Positions 1 to 10,222 of a DNA stretch of 64,000 nucleotides are shown here, piece by piece. Position 1 is the first letter of the stretch. Each line of letters starts with the position of its first letter. The position numbers and the translations under genes are program-made. The stretch covers positions 1,182,501 to 1,246,500 of the forward strand of contig CAUEEP010000915.1 in NCBI GenBank assembly GCA_958450365.1, written 5' to 3'. The notes under the pieces are model-generated. The model was not told the origin of the DNA. It did no database searches and worked only from the letters and a program-made list of their open reading frames with translations. This DNA comes from Mesorhabditis belari (taxonomy: Eukaryota; Nematoda; Chromadorea; Rhabditida; Rhabditidae).

Positions 1-387
1 CGAGCCCAGTCCATGGCATCCATCTGCACCATTTCTCTTCCCCCCATAGCCACCTTTGCCTCCATCACCGCCGCCACGAAAGCCATCACCACCATTGCCT
101 CCATTACCACCATTACCAAAAATGCCCCAGCCTCCATGTCCCCCTTTGCCGCCTTTGCCAAACAGGCTGCGTCCACCGTTGCCACCATTTCCCCCATCAC
201 CGCCACTCCAGAGTCCACTCCCTCCACGACCACCATTTCCACCGGTACCGTACGCTTCATTTGTATCACCTCCGCACTGTCCATCACCACCGATCAATCC
301 TAAAACTTTCATACAAACATGAGTCTTCCAATAGAAAAACCAACCACTCGCACCGTTTTTTCCATGTACACCATTAATGTTAGACAT
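1..387 (-). CDS. Type 1 GGX glycine-rich peptide gene, 3' end outside window
   Basis: The minus frame runs uninterrupted from ATG at 387 to the window edge. It begins MSNINGVHG, then ASGW, a cysteine-bearing stretch (CMKVLGLIGG, QCGGD), and then almost pure GGX triplets with aromatic interruptions (GLW, SLFGKGG, WGIFGNGG, GFRGGG). In this copy the two halves that other copies separate by about 0.2 kb are directly contiguous, so it may show the undivided arrangement. The paralogue at 12,630-13,392 has an in-frame signal peptide upstream (MNIVQISRKLLLVISLLVSF). Here the matching upstream sequence contains an in-frame TAA, so either the leader is lost or it is supplied by another exon. Function is unknown. 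The family is recognised only by its internal repeats and its paralogues in this window. Confidence 0.6.
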   Translation of the reverse strand, partial: MSNINGVHGKNGASGWFFYWKTHVCMKVLGLIGGDGQCGGDTNEAYGTGGNGGRGGSGLWSGGDGGNGGNGGRSLFGKGGKGGHGGWGIFGNGGNGGNGGDGFRGGGDGGKGGYGGKRNGADGCHGLGS

Positions 388-1070
388 TTCAAAGGAAAAA
401 AGAAGTGAAATAAGTTGAAGTTATTTGGAAATTCAAACAAGAATATACGTTATCAGAAAAAGAGAGAAAAACTAAAGTGTTAAATATTAGGATAAAGCCA
501 CGCCACGCCTTGCGGACAAAGAATGAATTGTGCAACGAAATTTTCAAACGAAAAAAGAAAATTGTGAACTACAACTGAGAACAATTTCAACTCAACTAAC
601 CTATAACTCTACAAGCAATCACTCGCTTTTTTAAGTTTTTTCAAGTTTTTCAAATTTGCAATTTGAGTAAATGAACAGATTTGCCTTCAGCAATACCGAT
701 TTTTGATCAGCAATATCGATTTTTGTTCAGCAAGAGAAATTTTCGCAGTCAGAACTGATAAGGTCCTCCCCTCCATTTCTCCGCTATATTCGCGCTCTTG
801 AAGTCGCTTACTCGAAATCATTGCACCTTTCCCACCTTTTATTTACAATTTAAAAGTGTTCAATCAAAAATTGTAAAAATTAATTGACTTTCGCATTTCA
901 CATTTTTTGCAAAAAATAAAACCGTTCTCTTGATGGATCAGAGTTGATAAAAACGAGATGAAATATCAAAATCGTCTAATGCTTTGCTGCAAAAAAGGCA
1001 AACGGTTAAATGGAGATTACAAGCAAATACTTGGAAAGATCGTTCAAAGGACTTGGGCTTTTTTCAGATA
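388..1070. other. No gene seen; repeat-family sequence
   Basis: I see no credible exon. The stretch around 880-980 is a diverged copy of 13,800-13,880 (shared AAAACCGTTCTCTTGATGGA), so it belongs to the duplicated flank of the type 1 genes. Confidence 0.5.
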
Positions 1071-1072
1071 TA

Positions 1073-1246
1073 CAGTCGAACCTCTCTATAACGAACCTCG
1101 ATATAACGTAAACCTCTCTATAACGTAAGGCGTGACCGGTCCCGGTCGACGTTAAGCTATAGAAAACGGCACTCTATATAACGTAAACCTCTATATAACG
1201 TAAGCTATAGCCGTCCCGTGAGTTACGTTATAGAGAGGTTCGACTG
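1073..1246. mobile_element. 174-bp MITE with CAGTCGAACCTC termini
   Basis: Terminal inverted repeats start CAGTCGAACCTCTCTATAAC and the inside is made of further ATATAACG repeats in both orientations. A TA dinucleotide flanks each end (1071-1072, 1247-1248). A second copy of identical length lies at 61,797-61,970. The termini and TA target are of the Tigger/pogo kind. It has no coding capacity and presumably was moved in trans. Confidence 0.8.
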
Positions 1247-1248
1247 TA

Positions 1249-2445
1249 CTTGTTTTAAGAGACTCCAAACAATATCAACAAAATTAAATAGCCTTTTCGG
1301 TGGCAGCCAATATACAATAAATACGGTAGATTTGTTTTGCTGTAGAGGTCAAATTTCAGAAATAATTTGGTGTTTGAAGAAAATGGAAGAGTTGGAGTTC
1401 AACGAATATTCGCCGGTGAAATGAAGCTTCAGCTCCAATTTTCTCTTCCATAAATCTCATTTGGGAACCAACAAAAAAAGAGAGAAAAGAAATCCTCTGA
1501 GAGAAGACTTTAAGGTTTTTCAAAGTTTTCGGACTTTTTTAAAACTACTTCCCTTTTTTTGTTCAGCTCTTCGCCACTTCCTGTTTCCAGGAAGTGCACC
1601 AGTGCGAGTGGACAGAAAGACAATCGAGGACGAGTGGGTTTGCTATAAGTAAAAGCCTTCTGTCAGAAAGTGCGCGATTGTGTCCGCGCACAAAGAGCCC
1701 TCAAAGAATACCTAGTTTTTCGGCCGTTTCTCGGCCATATTTTGACGGATCGGGCTCGTTTTTGCGTCAGAAGATGCATCTTGAAATTCTCCATCGATTG
1801 GACCTAGGGTTTGTTTGGAAAAAGTGAGTTTCAGTGGATGGAAGCGCGATCGGAGCTTTTGACAGTGATTTCAATTCCAGTTCTAATATTCATGAAGTCA
1901 TTGAGATCTGATGCTCGGATCGATCATGGATCACCAATTTTTCGGTGATTTGTGGGTCACGAATCGTGGATCGCAATAGATGATCCGTGGCCGCTTAAAA
2001 GTTTGGTGAAATCGATCCCGTTGGTGGATCTCGGATCTTTTTGTTGCCGCAAAATTTTGCTCTCCAATTGGTAATATAAGCCAAATCACGAGTTGAGTTT
2101 TTCCGCTCATTTTGGCAAAGAAGCAAAAAGATCAGCAGTTGCACTGTATCGAAGGGAAAACTTTGGCCTGAAATTTCGTTGCTGATCTTTAGCTGTTCGA
2201 TGGATGACAAACGAGCTCGTTGAATTGTTCGTTGAATTTGAATGTTTTCAGTTTACAACAAATGAACTAAAACAAATCTACAAGAAATCATTTTCGAGAT
2301 TATCTAAAAAGCATACCGTAAATACTGTAATTGGACCCCATGGGGTATTATTTTTTCCCTCCCCTTCTAGGGTGGGGTGAAATTAGAGAGGGGGTACTAT
2401 TAGGGGACTTCAATTTTGCGAATATTTCATTAATTTCTTCTGCCA
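1249..2445. other. No gene recognised
   Basis: Short open frames here have no domain, no paired splice signals and no paralogue in the window. I found no RNA gene. Confidence 0.4.
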
Positions 2446-3582
2446 TGTCGACCGTTGATGCTTGCCCTCAAGTCCCCTTCCTTCAATTCGATCCAATGTT
2501 TCGGATTTTCTATGCAGTTTACGTGGCCACAATGGCTATTTTTGGGATCACAACCAATGGGATGCTGCTGGTGGCAATTATGAAGAATTCGAAGCATTTT
2601 CTGAGCATTGATATATTTCACATTACAATCTCGCAGACGATCATCGGATGTGTGTATCTGAGTGGTTTTTTGACTGTGGCTGGTCCAGGTGAAGAGAATC
2701 TTTTTACGCCAGTTGAAGCTCTAAAATTCTCATGATTCAGCGAAAAGGCAAAGGCGGGAGGGCCGTTGAATTAGCAACTGTTACCAAAAACTGTTATTAC
2801 AATTTGATATATCTAAGTTTTTTGTTTCTTAAAAGCAAGCAAGACTTAAAAACAAAAGATTTACAAGCAATTCTACAAAATTCTACCAATTACGGATTCT
2901 ACGAAACGGATCCGGATCTCAAAAGCAAAGAAAAAGCGACAATGATCTTTTTAATAATAATAATAATAATGTATACCGGGGTTACCGGTGATTTTACTTT
3001 ACACACCCATATTCACAATCTTGTGTTCGTGTCTTTCCCTAGTAAGTCACTACCCAATAGGCCCAAGCCCCAACCGACCCTGGGACGGACCAGACACAGC
3101 ATCTTTTTGTGCCTACAAGTCACTTACCCATTATAGCTGCGGCTTTTTCTTGGTTATTTTAAACGTACTTGCTACACTTTTTTTAGAGAACTACTTTTCT
3201 TTCTGTTTTATCAAAAATGACACAGATTTACATACATCAAAAGAGTGAATGTCAAATCACTTTGACTTGAATCAACTTTACTCTCTAGACGCTTCAATGT
3301 TTCCTCATAACGGCCCCATCGCTCATCGGAGCTTTCGTCTTTTGGTTTATTTTTGCTTGGTTTCCTAATAATGGCTATGTGGGGATTTTTCCGACAACTC
3401 TAAATGGTTTAATCATGTTCATCAATCCCATCGTGCTCTTCATTTTCAACGATCAAGTTTATCTAGTTATTGTTATACAAACAAAACGGTTTAGGTACGG
3501 AAATCGATGCTTTCAGTGTTCTGCAGGGTTCAATCTAGATGAAGTCAAAAATTGGAAAAAAATAAAGTATTTCTCTTTTTGA
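2446..3582 (+). pseudogene. Serpentine chemoreceptor relic, TM1-2 and TM6-7 only
   Basis: The first exon (about 2446-2690) starts MSTVDACPQVPF and encodes two hydrophobic segments (FYAVYVATMAIFGITTNG and the ISQTIIGCVYLSGF region), ending at a good donor, CCAG|GTGAAG. The last exon (from 3289, after TCTCTAG) reads TLQCFLITAPSLIGAFVFW, then NPIVLFIFND, the pattern of TM6 and TM7 in nematode Srx/Srsx-type receptors. The 600 bp between contains no TM3-5, and the phases of the two visible exons do not match. I infer an internally deleted, non-functional receptor. The subfamily is uncertain. The 3' end continues to a stop at 3582 unless the donor near 3495 (TTTAG|GTACGG) is used. Confidence 0.6.
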
Positions 3583-4517
3583 CAGCCTCTTTGCGGTGTC
3601 TTCTTTCTTTAAAAACTACAAAGTTTCATCATTTGAAAACAATTTCGAACTCGAGTAATCAGAAAACAGAAATACTGTAAACGCTCTGTTATGCAGAAGG
3701 TCCGTTAAAAGGTCTACGCTCTTAAAATTGAGAGTGAGAATGTCACACACACATCTTAATGATAATTAAAAGATCATTATAGCGAAGCTTTCACTACAAG
3801 CTGGAGTTAATAGACTTTGAGAGTGGCTACAATTAAATCCCCAGCAAAAATTTTGATTTTCGGGTATCAGCATTGCTGGTCCAATCGGACTTTCAAACAC
3901 ATTGAAATTAGCTTTCCTAACAAAAAATAGGCACGTAAATTGACAAAGGTTTTTCGAGCTTAAGCTTGCTTTTCTTCTCAGAATGTTCTAAAATCTTGGC
4001 AGCATTGTATTCCTCCATAATCATCGGACAACTAACAGAAAAACAGGGCCGCCTTACGCTATTTTTGATAAATTGTATGAAGAAGCCAATTAGAGTAATT
4101 AAACCGACTACAAGTCATTAAATGAAGATGAACTTTCACATAGTTACACGTGAAAAATCGAAATTTACTGTGCCTACAGTTAGTGTATTGTATGAGGCTG
4201 CACGAAGAAACGATTTTGAATCGCATTGACTTTGAGTCCGGCTTTTCGAGCTTCAACGATTCGCACAATGATCTTCCGTTGCCACTTTTCTCCTCTCTCG
4301 TTGCACTTCCCTTGTTACCCCATTCTCCTATTTATTTAAGCAGAAACTCGTAAACTTCTTGCGTAAAATCGTTTTTAGTTCAGCAGGTCCCCGGCTGAAC
4401 AAGTTTTTTTGCGAGTAAAAAGCAATAGTATCGAAAAGTTTTATTCAAAAATATGTCAGATATAGATGAAAAGAAAAAAATAAAGAGATGAAGGACTTTT
4501 GATTCATTATAATTCAT
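3583..4517. other. No gene; chemoreceptor flank and J-module flank
   Basis: 3480-3700 recurs inverted at about 31,440-31,730. 4240-4440 is the downstream flank shared by the J-type peptide genes, also seen near 19,200-19,400, 23,200-23,500 and 26,550-26,800. I see no independent coding region. Confidence 0.5.
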
Positions 4518-4655
4518 TCACTTCCACAGAAAACCGCCTTGGTCCTCATCTTCCCAGATGTCACCAATGTGACAGCCATTGCTTCCATTGTCTTCATTTT
4601 CACACTCCGTGAAGATAATCCAGTCTCCATCGCATCCATTTCCACAGTGAACCAT
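4518..4655 (-). CDS. J-type 45-aa peptide gene, acidic and cysteine-enriched variant
   Basis: ATG at 4655 opens a 45-aa frame starting MVHCGNGCDGDWIIF and ending CHIGDIWEDEDQGGFLWK. Length and C-terminus match the copies at 23,021 and 26,863. The central GGX block is replaced by residues such as TECENED, so there are four cysteines instead of two. A 3' splice-like TTTCTAAAATTTGGGG region precedes the ATG, as in the other copies, which fits a trans-spliced start or an upstream exon. No signal peptide is visible in the frame. The preserved frame with changed composition suggests either divergence under selection or early decay. Function is unknown. Confidence 0.55.
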   Translation of the reverse strand: MVHCGNGCDGDWIIFTECENEDNGSNGCHIGDIWEDEDQGGFLWK

Positions 4656-5929
4656 GATTTTTCTAAAATTTGGGGGCTATTGATTTTAAACTTGAAATGA
4701 AAAACATATTGTAAATGTTCTATTAGGAGAACGAGTAAAAAATCGAGTCCACTGAGTATCTTGAGGTTTTGCCCCAAAGTTATTCAATGACTACTTAACT
4801 TTTCACCAGGCCGACTAAAAGAGCTATTACGGTATAAGAGAAGAAAATCGGCTGGTGAGCGCTTGAATAGAAATTTCCATCTCTGTTTATATACTCCGTT
4901 CAAGTTGAAAAAACCGCTGACTTGTCGCTGAATATGGCTTAGATAACACCATATTATGGTCACAGAAAATTATTTCCATAGCTAAGAAACAATTAATCAA
5001 ACAGCAAATGCAAGAGAATTACTGCATCCTTTACTCCGTGTCAGGTCAAAAACAAGATTCACTTAACACACAGGGCGTTCAGCAACCCATTTTAAGTGGG
5101 TTTAGATATGTGAGGAAGAATTTGGAGTTGATATATCAGGGTTATTCCTAGGAGCAATTTTCTGGGCTCTATTCCGATGATTTTATGACTCAAAGGAACA
5201 ACCCTCGACTAACAAATAACTCTACAAAGCACCCACACTTCTTTATTACAACTTGTCTGATTAAACAAACTTAATTTTGTTCTGTAAGCGCAATTTTTAT
5301 TCAGCAACAGAAATTTTCGTTGCACGAACACTTTCATTGCATTCTAATCAGTTCATAAACAAAGAAAAAAGGTCACGGAAAATTTCATTGAACATTTTCT
5401 TACTTGAAAATACGATTTATTGCTCGAATTTGGACTACGTAGGCTCTGGGTAGTTGTTCACTCTGCTAACTTCTTGTTATTAGGGTCACTTCTTTTACAA
5501 CTCTTCGCACAACTTTTCGAGAGCAGATCGACAAATATCCAATCGGCTAACTCGCCGATTTGCCCTCTAAAAGTTGTAGATGCACAAAAGAAGATATAAA
5601 ATGAAAAGATTTTAAGTGATAAAGTATTTAATCAAGCAAAAATGCAAGAGAATTAGTAACTTGAAGTTTACTAAGCTCTTCTTGCGTAAAATCGTATTTA
5701 AGTCTTGGCAAAAAACCAATTTATCAAACTCTTGCGAATGTTTAGTAACCAGCAAACTTGGCTGTAGCAAACTTCTGGAAACCCCAGCCTTAAAAGAAGG
5801 ATTTAATCACTATGTGTGAGCAGAGTTGTCCCGCGTCTCAAAATGCTTTTCATGGTTGTACGTAGTTTTTCTGTTATTCTGTCTTAAAATGTACATTTTA
5901 TTCCATTTTTGTAGCATCGAAACATATTG
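4656..5929. other. Duplicated 5' flank of J/L-type genes
   Basis: This is a diverged copy of the module also present at 17,340-17,930, 22,080-22,900 and 25,900-27,330 (for example AACAAATAACTCTACAAAGC). The short open frames have no support. Confidence 0.6.
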
Positions 5930-6001
5930 TCAGCTTCTGTCGTTACCGTTATCGCCAAACATACTCCATTCTCCATCTCCACCATCTCCACTACCGCCCA
6001 T
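5930..6001 (-). pseudogene. Shortened type F GGX peptide (23 aa)
   Basis: The frame from 6001 reads MGGSGDGGDGEWSMFGDNGN and stops after DRS. It has the beginning and end of the 67-70 aa type F peptides with the two central WSVFGDGG units missing, consistent with deletion between repeats. The frame is intact, so a very short product remains possible. It would be the partner of the type 1 fragment at 9862-10,095 if the transposon at 6061-9782 is removed. Confidence 0.5.
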
Positions 6002-6446
6002 AGCTGCTAAAATTTCGGAAAAGTGTTTTTTAAAAAAAGCAGTTCACAGCTCACAAAAAACACTGCTGGACATAATTTTACAAGCAGTCGAATTTTTACG
6101 ATTTTTTTGAAAATACTGAATATCCAATAAAATTGTCTTTTAAACATCATTACTATCATAATTTTACATTTGAACTGGAAAAATCCAGGAGATGACAATT
6201 GAAACTTTCAGAAAACCAAATTATCAAAAGTCCCTGGCAAGGGCATGAAAAGGCATCAAAAGACAACCCAACATTTTTGTTAATGCATCTTCATTGCTCA
6301 TGTTATCTTTTGGTTGGGTAAGGGGCTTTCGTCAGAGGAAAAATCCAGGAGATGACAATTGAAACTTTTCAGAAAAACCAAATTTATTCAAAAAGTGCCT
6401 CTGGCAAGTGGTCATAATTTTAAAGGCATTTGAAAAAAGAATAATT

Positions 6447-7538
6447 TTAACGAAATGAGCAATAACTGATAAAATTAACAAAGCCATAATCGATTGGACC
6501 TCCGTGACGCTGAATTACTTGAAAAAGTCTATTGTCGCTGCTTTCCACAAGGCTATCAACGAGATTCTGATCGACGGTCCTCCAAGCTTTAGTAATTGCC
6601 TTTTTAAGCTGACTGACCCTTCCATAAGTCTTATTTTCTCCATAAATCTTTCTGACCATATAGCCCCAGATGTTTTCTTGGGGATTGAAATCCGGTGAAT
6701 TAGCTGGCCAGTCCAAGAGTGGGATTCCCTTCCTTTGGGGCCAGGCTGTCGTGCTTTGACTTGCCTGAATTGGCGTATTGTCCTGGATAAACACCAAATT
6801 TCGATGACGATTGTGGCTCCAGAAGGGAAGTAGAGATCGTCGAAGCACAAACTGATACTGGCTCAAGTTCATTTTCTTTGGCATAAAAACCAATTTGATC
6901 CGTCCGGTCGATGAGAAGGCCGCCCAGCACATCACTCCTCCTCCTTCGAAGTTTCGCCGCGAAAAGTGCAGTTTGTCTTTACGTAGGTCGTGCCAATAGT
7001 AGCAATCACCATCCGGCCCATCACAATTGAATTCTTTTCATCTGACCAAAAGATCGAAAGCAATAAAAAATTATCAAGCACAAATTTAATTGACTTACTG
7101 AGCTCCAGTCAATTCGCCGGTTCTTGTCTGCGAAGTCCAACGGCTTCTTTTGATTTATCGGCTTAATAAAATGGGCTTTTCGCATGCGCCTGCGAGCAAT
7201 CAACTTGCTTTTTGCTAAAACTCTCGAATTTTCCTTGAGGAGACTCCCAGATTCAGATCTGCTTTGATTTTTGAGGAGGTTGTTGTTGAGTTTGAGGCCG
7301 TTCGAATCGATCCCTTTTTGTAGTTTTCGGTTTCCTTTCGGAATGCTTTTTGGTACCATAGCCAGTTGGATCCCTGACATAAGAGTCGACTACAGAAGGA
7401 GATCGGTTGATTTCTTGATCGGTTGGTCGTAATATCGCGGTTTCTCCAGTTGTTCAGATTCAAGCCATCAATGATGCCTTTTTCTTGATCGAAAAGCCTT
7501 TTTCCTTTACCCATATCCAAAAAATAACATGTAAGCAT
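6447..7538 (-). pseudogene. Tc3-like transposase, frameshifted
   Basis: The N-terminal MGKGKRLFDQEKGIIDGL resembles the Tc3 start and is followed by helix-turn-helix sequence. The middle gives GPDGDCYYWHDLRKDKLHF and VMCWAAFSSTGR. The C-terminal part has FIQDNTPIQ and NSPDFNPQENIWG, giving a DD34E spacing. The parts lie in different frames. One shift coincides with a donor/acceptor-like pair (GTAAGTC to GGTCAG, about 7035-7095) that could be an intron; the others look like real lesions. I judge it inactive. Confidence 0.7.
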
Positions 7539-7727
7539 TTAAAAAATGAAAAAAGATGCATTAAAAATCCAAAACAAATGATTGAAGGCAAAATTGTTAA
7601 CTTTTTTTCAAATGCCTTTAAAATTATAACCACTTGCCAGAGGCACTTTTTGAATAAATTTGGTTTTTCTGAAAAGTTTCAATTGTCATCTCCTGGATTT
7701 TTCCAGTTCAAATGTAAAATTATGATA

Positions 7728-9689
7728 CCGTATTTACTCTAATAAAAGCCCCCCCTCTAATAAAGCCCCCCCCCCCCTCCAATAAACGCCCCCCCCCCCA
7801 AGTACGAAAATTTACAAACTACATAGGAATAGCGACTTTTTTTTGATAATTTTTTGGTTTCTCTTTTAAACTTTCTAAGTAACCATTTTTACGTTTTGTT
7901 GATTTGCCGTATACTTTTGAAGTACCGCCCCCAAGTGTCCCCAAAAAGTTTCCCCAAAGTGTCCCCATATGGGAACTCTTTTTGATACTGAAATGCTTTG
8001 TTTTCTTTTTTTCTCTAGAGCTTTTTTAAAATCCTGTTAGAGACGAAATTGTTTAAACTCTCCATATTAGATTTTCTCTTTGGGGACAGTTTGGGGAAAC
8101 TTTTTGGGGACACTTGGGGGCGGTACTTCAAAAGTATAAATTGTTGAAATAATTTTTTTTTAGTTGGACTTCATGGATGTACTCGCCGATTTTCGAAATC
8201 TTCATGAAGATGAAATGGAAGGATTCTGCGAGGCGGGTCGGGAACATTTCGACAAACGATCCGATTCACGTGAAAGTTTGAACGACCCCGCCGACGACAA
8301 TCCAATCCACAACGAAACAACGATTGGAAAACGACCGAGAAGAACATTGGACGCGAAGACGAAACTCGAGGTTGCTAAGATGGCGAGAGATGTTTCCATT
8401 CACTCGGCGGCGAAATTCTACTGCATCGATCGCAAAGTGGTCAAGCGATGCCTGAAAAAGAAAGAAGAGCTGGAAGAGCTTCATGGGAAAAGGAAACGAT
8501 TGGATGGAGGAGGCCGCCACCTGAATTCGGCTGATGTCGACGAAGCTTTGGCAATTTGGGTGCGGAAACAACGGGCTGAAAAAAAGAGGGTCACTCGTCG
8601 GATACTCTTCAACGAAGCGGCTAAACGTTTTAAGGAAGTCGGTGTACCTTTCATTGGAAGCAACGGCTGGATGGAGAAGTTCTTGGAACGGCACAATTTT
8701 TCGCTTCGCATTCCTACAACGACCACCCAGAAGCTACCGGCAGATTTTGAGAAGGTCCTCGTCAATTATTTCCTCAATCTTGGACAAAAATTGGCTGAAA
8801 ACAACTACAAATATGTGTTTGCGGCCGACGAGACTGCTGTCTGGCTCGATCACTCATCGAACAAGTGCATTGATTCGATCGGAGCGAAAGAAGTTGAAGT
8901 GCTCACAAGAGGTTACGAAAAACTCAACGTTACGGTGATGCTTACTGCCAGAGCTGATGGCTTTAAGATGAAACCGTTTGTTGTGTTACCACGAAAAAGA
9001 ATGGATAAGAAAGTTGAAGAAAAGTTTCGCAAACGATTAATCCTTTATTGGAGTGGTAAAGAGCAAAAATGCTTCGATAACTCAATCACAACTGATTATT
9101 TGGAAATGACCTTTCGGGGGATTGGGTTCTTTGACAAAAAGGAACGCTCTTTATTAGTATGGGATCAACACACGGCCCATCGAAGCGAATCAACGATGAA
9201 ATCTTTGACAAAACTAAAGCTAGACTGCTTTTTTGTACCTGGAGGCACGACTAAATTTGTTCAATGTGCAGATGTTTCCTGGAATGCTCCCTTTAAAAAA
9301 TATATTCGACCTTCCGGATTTAAAGCAATTCAGAGTGCCCGATTGGATAAGGAAATCGATAAAATTTTAGTCCCAAGCATCGAATCAGCAAATTTTCGTG
9401 AGCCTAGACAAGAGGCTGAATACGATTCTGATACATCAATTGCTTGAAATGCTGTTTTTCTTACATTCTTAGTTTCTGTTAATTTTTGTTGTTGAAATAA
9501 ATAAATAATTCGATAAAAGTGACTTATGATCTCGAATGCTTTATTTGCACTACTATTTTTATCGTTGAATCAACGTCAATTATGTGTCTAAGTACGCCTG
9601 CAGAGGGCTATCGAAAAATAAAAGCCCCCCCCCCCTTGAGGGGTATCGAAAAAATAAACGCCCCGGGGCTTTTAATAGAGTAAATACGG
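7728..9689. mobile_element. Complete pogo/Tigger-like element (1962 bp) inside the Tc3 repeat
   Basis: The termini are CCGTATTTACTCTAATAAAA and its inverse, flanked by TA on both sides (7726-7727, 9690-9691). The unoccupied sequence (ATGATAGTAATGATG) survives in the solo repeat near 28,310 and, inverted, at about 6150. Subterminal C-runs alternate with AATAAACGCCCC motifs. It carries one intact transposase. TA duplication, termini and protein all agree with the pogo group. Confidence 0.85.
8164..9447 (+). CDS. pogo/Tigger-like transposase, 427 aa, intact
   Basis: This is a single uninterrupted exon. Residues about 63-100 form a psq-like helix-turn-helix (TKLEVAKMARDVSIHSAAKF). About 140-190 is a CENP-B-type second HTH (RILFNEAAKRF, NGWMEKFLERHNFSLR). 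A DDE_1-type catalytic domain follows, with likely acids D222 (AADETAVW), D334 (LVWDQHTAH) and D370 (FVQCADVSWNAPFK), spaced DD35D. The C-terminus is acidic (EAEYDSDTSIA). An alternative in-frame ATG is four codons downstream. All motifs are in place, so the protein could still be active on the CCGTATTT termini. The closest copy in the window is the N-truncated frame at 11,608-12,195. Confidence 0.85.
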   Translation: MDFMDVLADFRNLHEDEMEGFCEAGREHFDKRSDSRESLNDPADDNPIHNETTIGKRPRRTLDAKTKLEVAKMARDVSIHSAAKFYCIDRKVVKRCLKKKEELEELHGKRKRLDGGGRHLNSADVDEALAIWVRKQRAEKKRVTRRILFNEAAKRFKEVGVPFIGSNGWMEKFLERHNFSLRIPTTTTQKLPADFEKVLVNYFLNLGQKLAENNYKYVFAADETAVWLDHSSNKCIDSIGAKEVEVLTRGYEKLNVTVMLTARADGFKMKPFVVLPRKRMDKKVEEKFRKRLILYWSGKEQKCFDNSITTDYLEMTFRGIGFFDKKERSLLVWDQHTAHRSESTMKSLTKLKLDCFFVPGGTTKFVQCADVSWNAPFKKYIRPSGFKAIQSARLDKEIDKILVPSIESANFREPRQEAEYDSDTSIA

Positions 9690-10095
9690 TAGTAATGATT
9701 TAAAAGACAATTTTATTGGATATTCAGTATTTTCAAAAAAATCGTAAAAATTCGACTGCTTGTAAAATTATGTCCAGCAGTGTAGATACGTCAGAAACGA
9801 TACCGATAAATATAAAACAAGAATGACGTGCAAATGGCTTTATTTTGCATTAAAAATTGTCTTAAAAACACATTTTTCTTGTTAGAGTCTTGGGAAATCG
9901 TTTTGACTTCTTGTTGGTTGCTGAAATGAATGGTGGGTCATTGAAAGCAGAATTGTTTCGAACCTTGTTTTCAAAAGGCGAACCCAGTCCATGAGATCCA
10001 TCTGCACCATCTCTCTTCCCCCCATAGCCACCTTTGCCTCCATCACCGCCGCCACGAAAGCCATCACCACCATTGCCTCCATTACCGCCATTACC
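8869..10095. repeat. Segmental duplication block X (copy at about 11,608-12,865)
   Basis: The block spans the pogo transposase C-terminus, the element's right end, the Tc3 right terminus and the 3' half of a type 1 gene. The two copies are nearly identical but differ by indels in the C-rich subterminal repeat and a T-run. In the second copy the block is joined to unrelated sequence at 11,607. Confidence 0.8.
9862..10095 (-). pseudogene. 3' half of a type 1 GGX gene
   Basis: On the minus strand this encodes FGNGG-type triplets, GFRGGGDGGKGGYGGKRDGADG and the basic tail ending RKMCF, matching the end of the gene at 12,630-13,392. It stops abruptly at about 10,095, where the sequence jumps to the promoter side of the next copy. 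It has no start and is a recombination fragment. Confidence 0.7.
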
Positions 10096-10222
10096 ATTAT
10101 CAACGCTAGTATTAATTTGATCTTTTTTTGATCAATCAAGCACTTGAATCTGTTCCCGAAATCAATTAGTGTACGGCTTTCAGACAACCTGCCAATCAAA
10201 CTAAATAATCCAGGCTGTTGAC

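Larger units (their letters stand above)
6061..9782. mobile_element. Tc3-like transposon with long inverted repeats, interrupted by a nested pogo element
   Basis: The outer ends are exact inverses beginning CACTGCTGGACATAATTTTA. The right flank is TA, and the left TA is mutated to AA. Empty sites near 11,030 and 20,655 read CACAAAATA. The terminal repeats run inward for a few hundred bases, as in Tc3, and the left one contains an internal duplication (6177 versus 6341). The right repeat is split at 7728-9689 by a pogo-type element. Without it the element would be about 1.76 kb. Its own transposase reads on the minus strand. Confidence 0.75.

Noticed and set aside
13..322. Pro/Ser/Thr-rich open frames on plus (and similar frames at 10,564, 12,759, 14,873, 20,864)
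   Set aside because: They are antisense or out-of-frame readings of GGX genes; the repeats keep all frames open.
1218..1424. Open frame with cysteines
   Set aside because: Begins inside the MITE end and has no other support.
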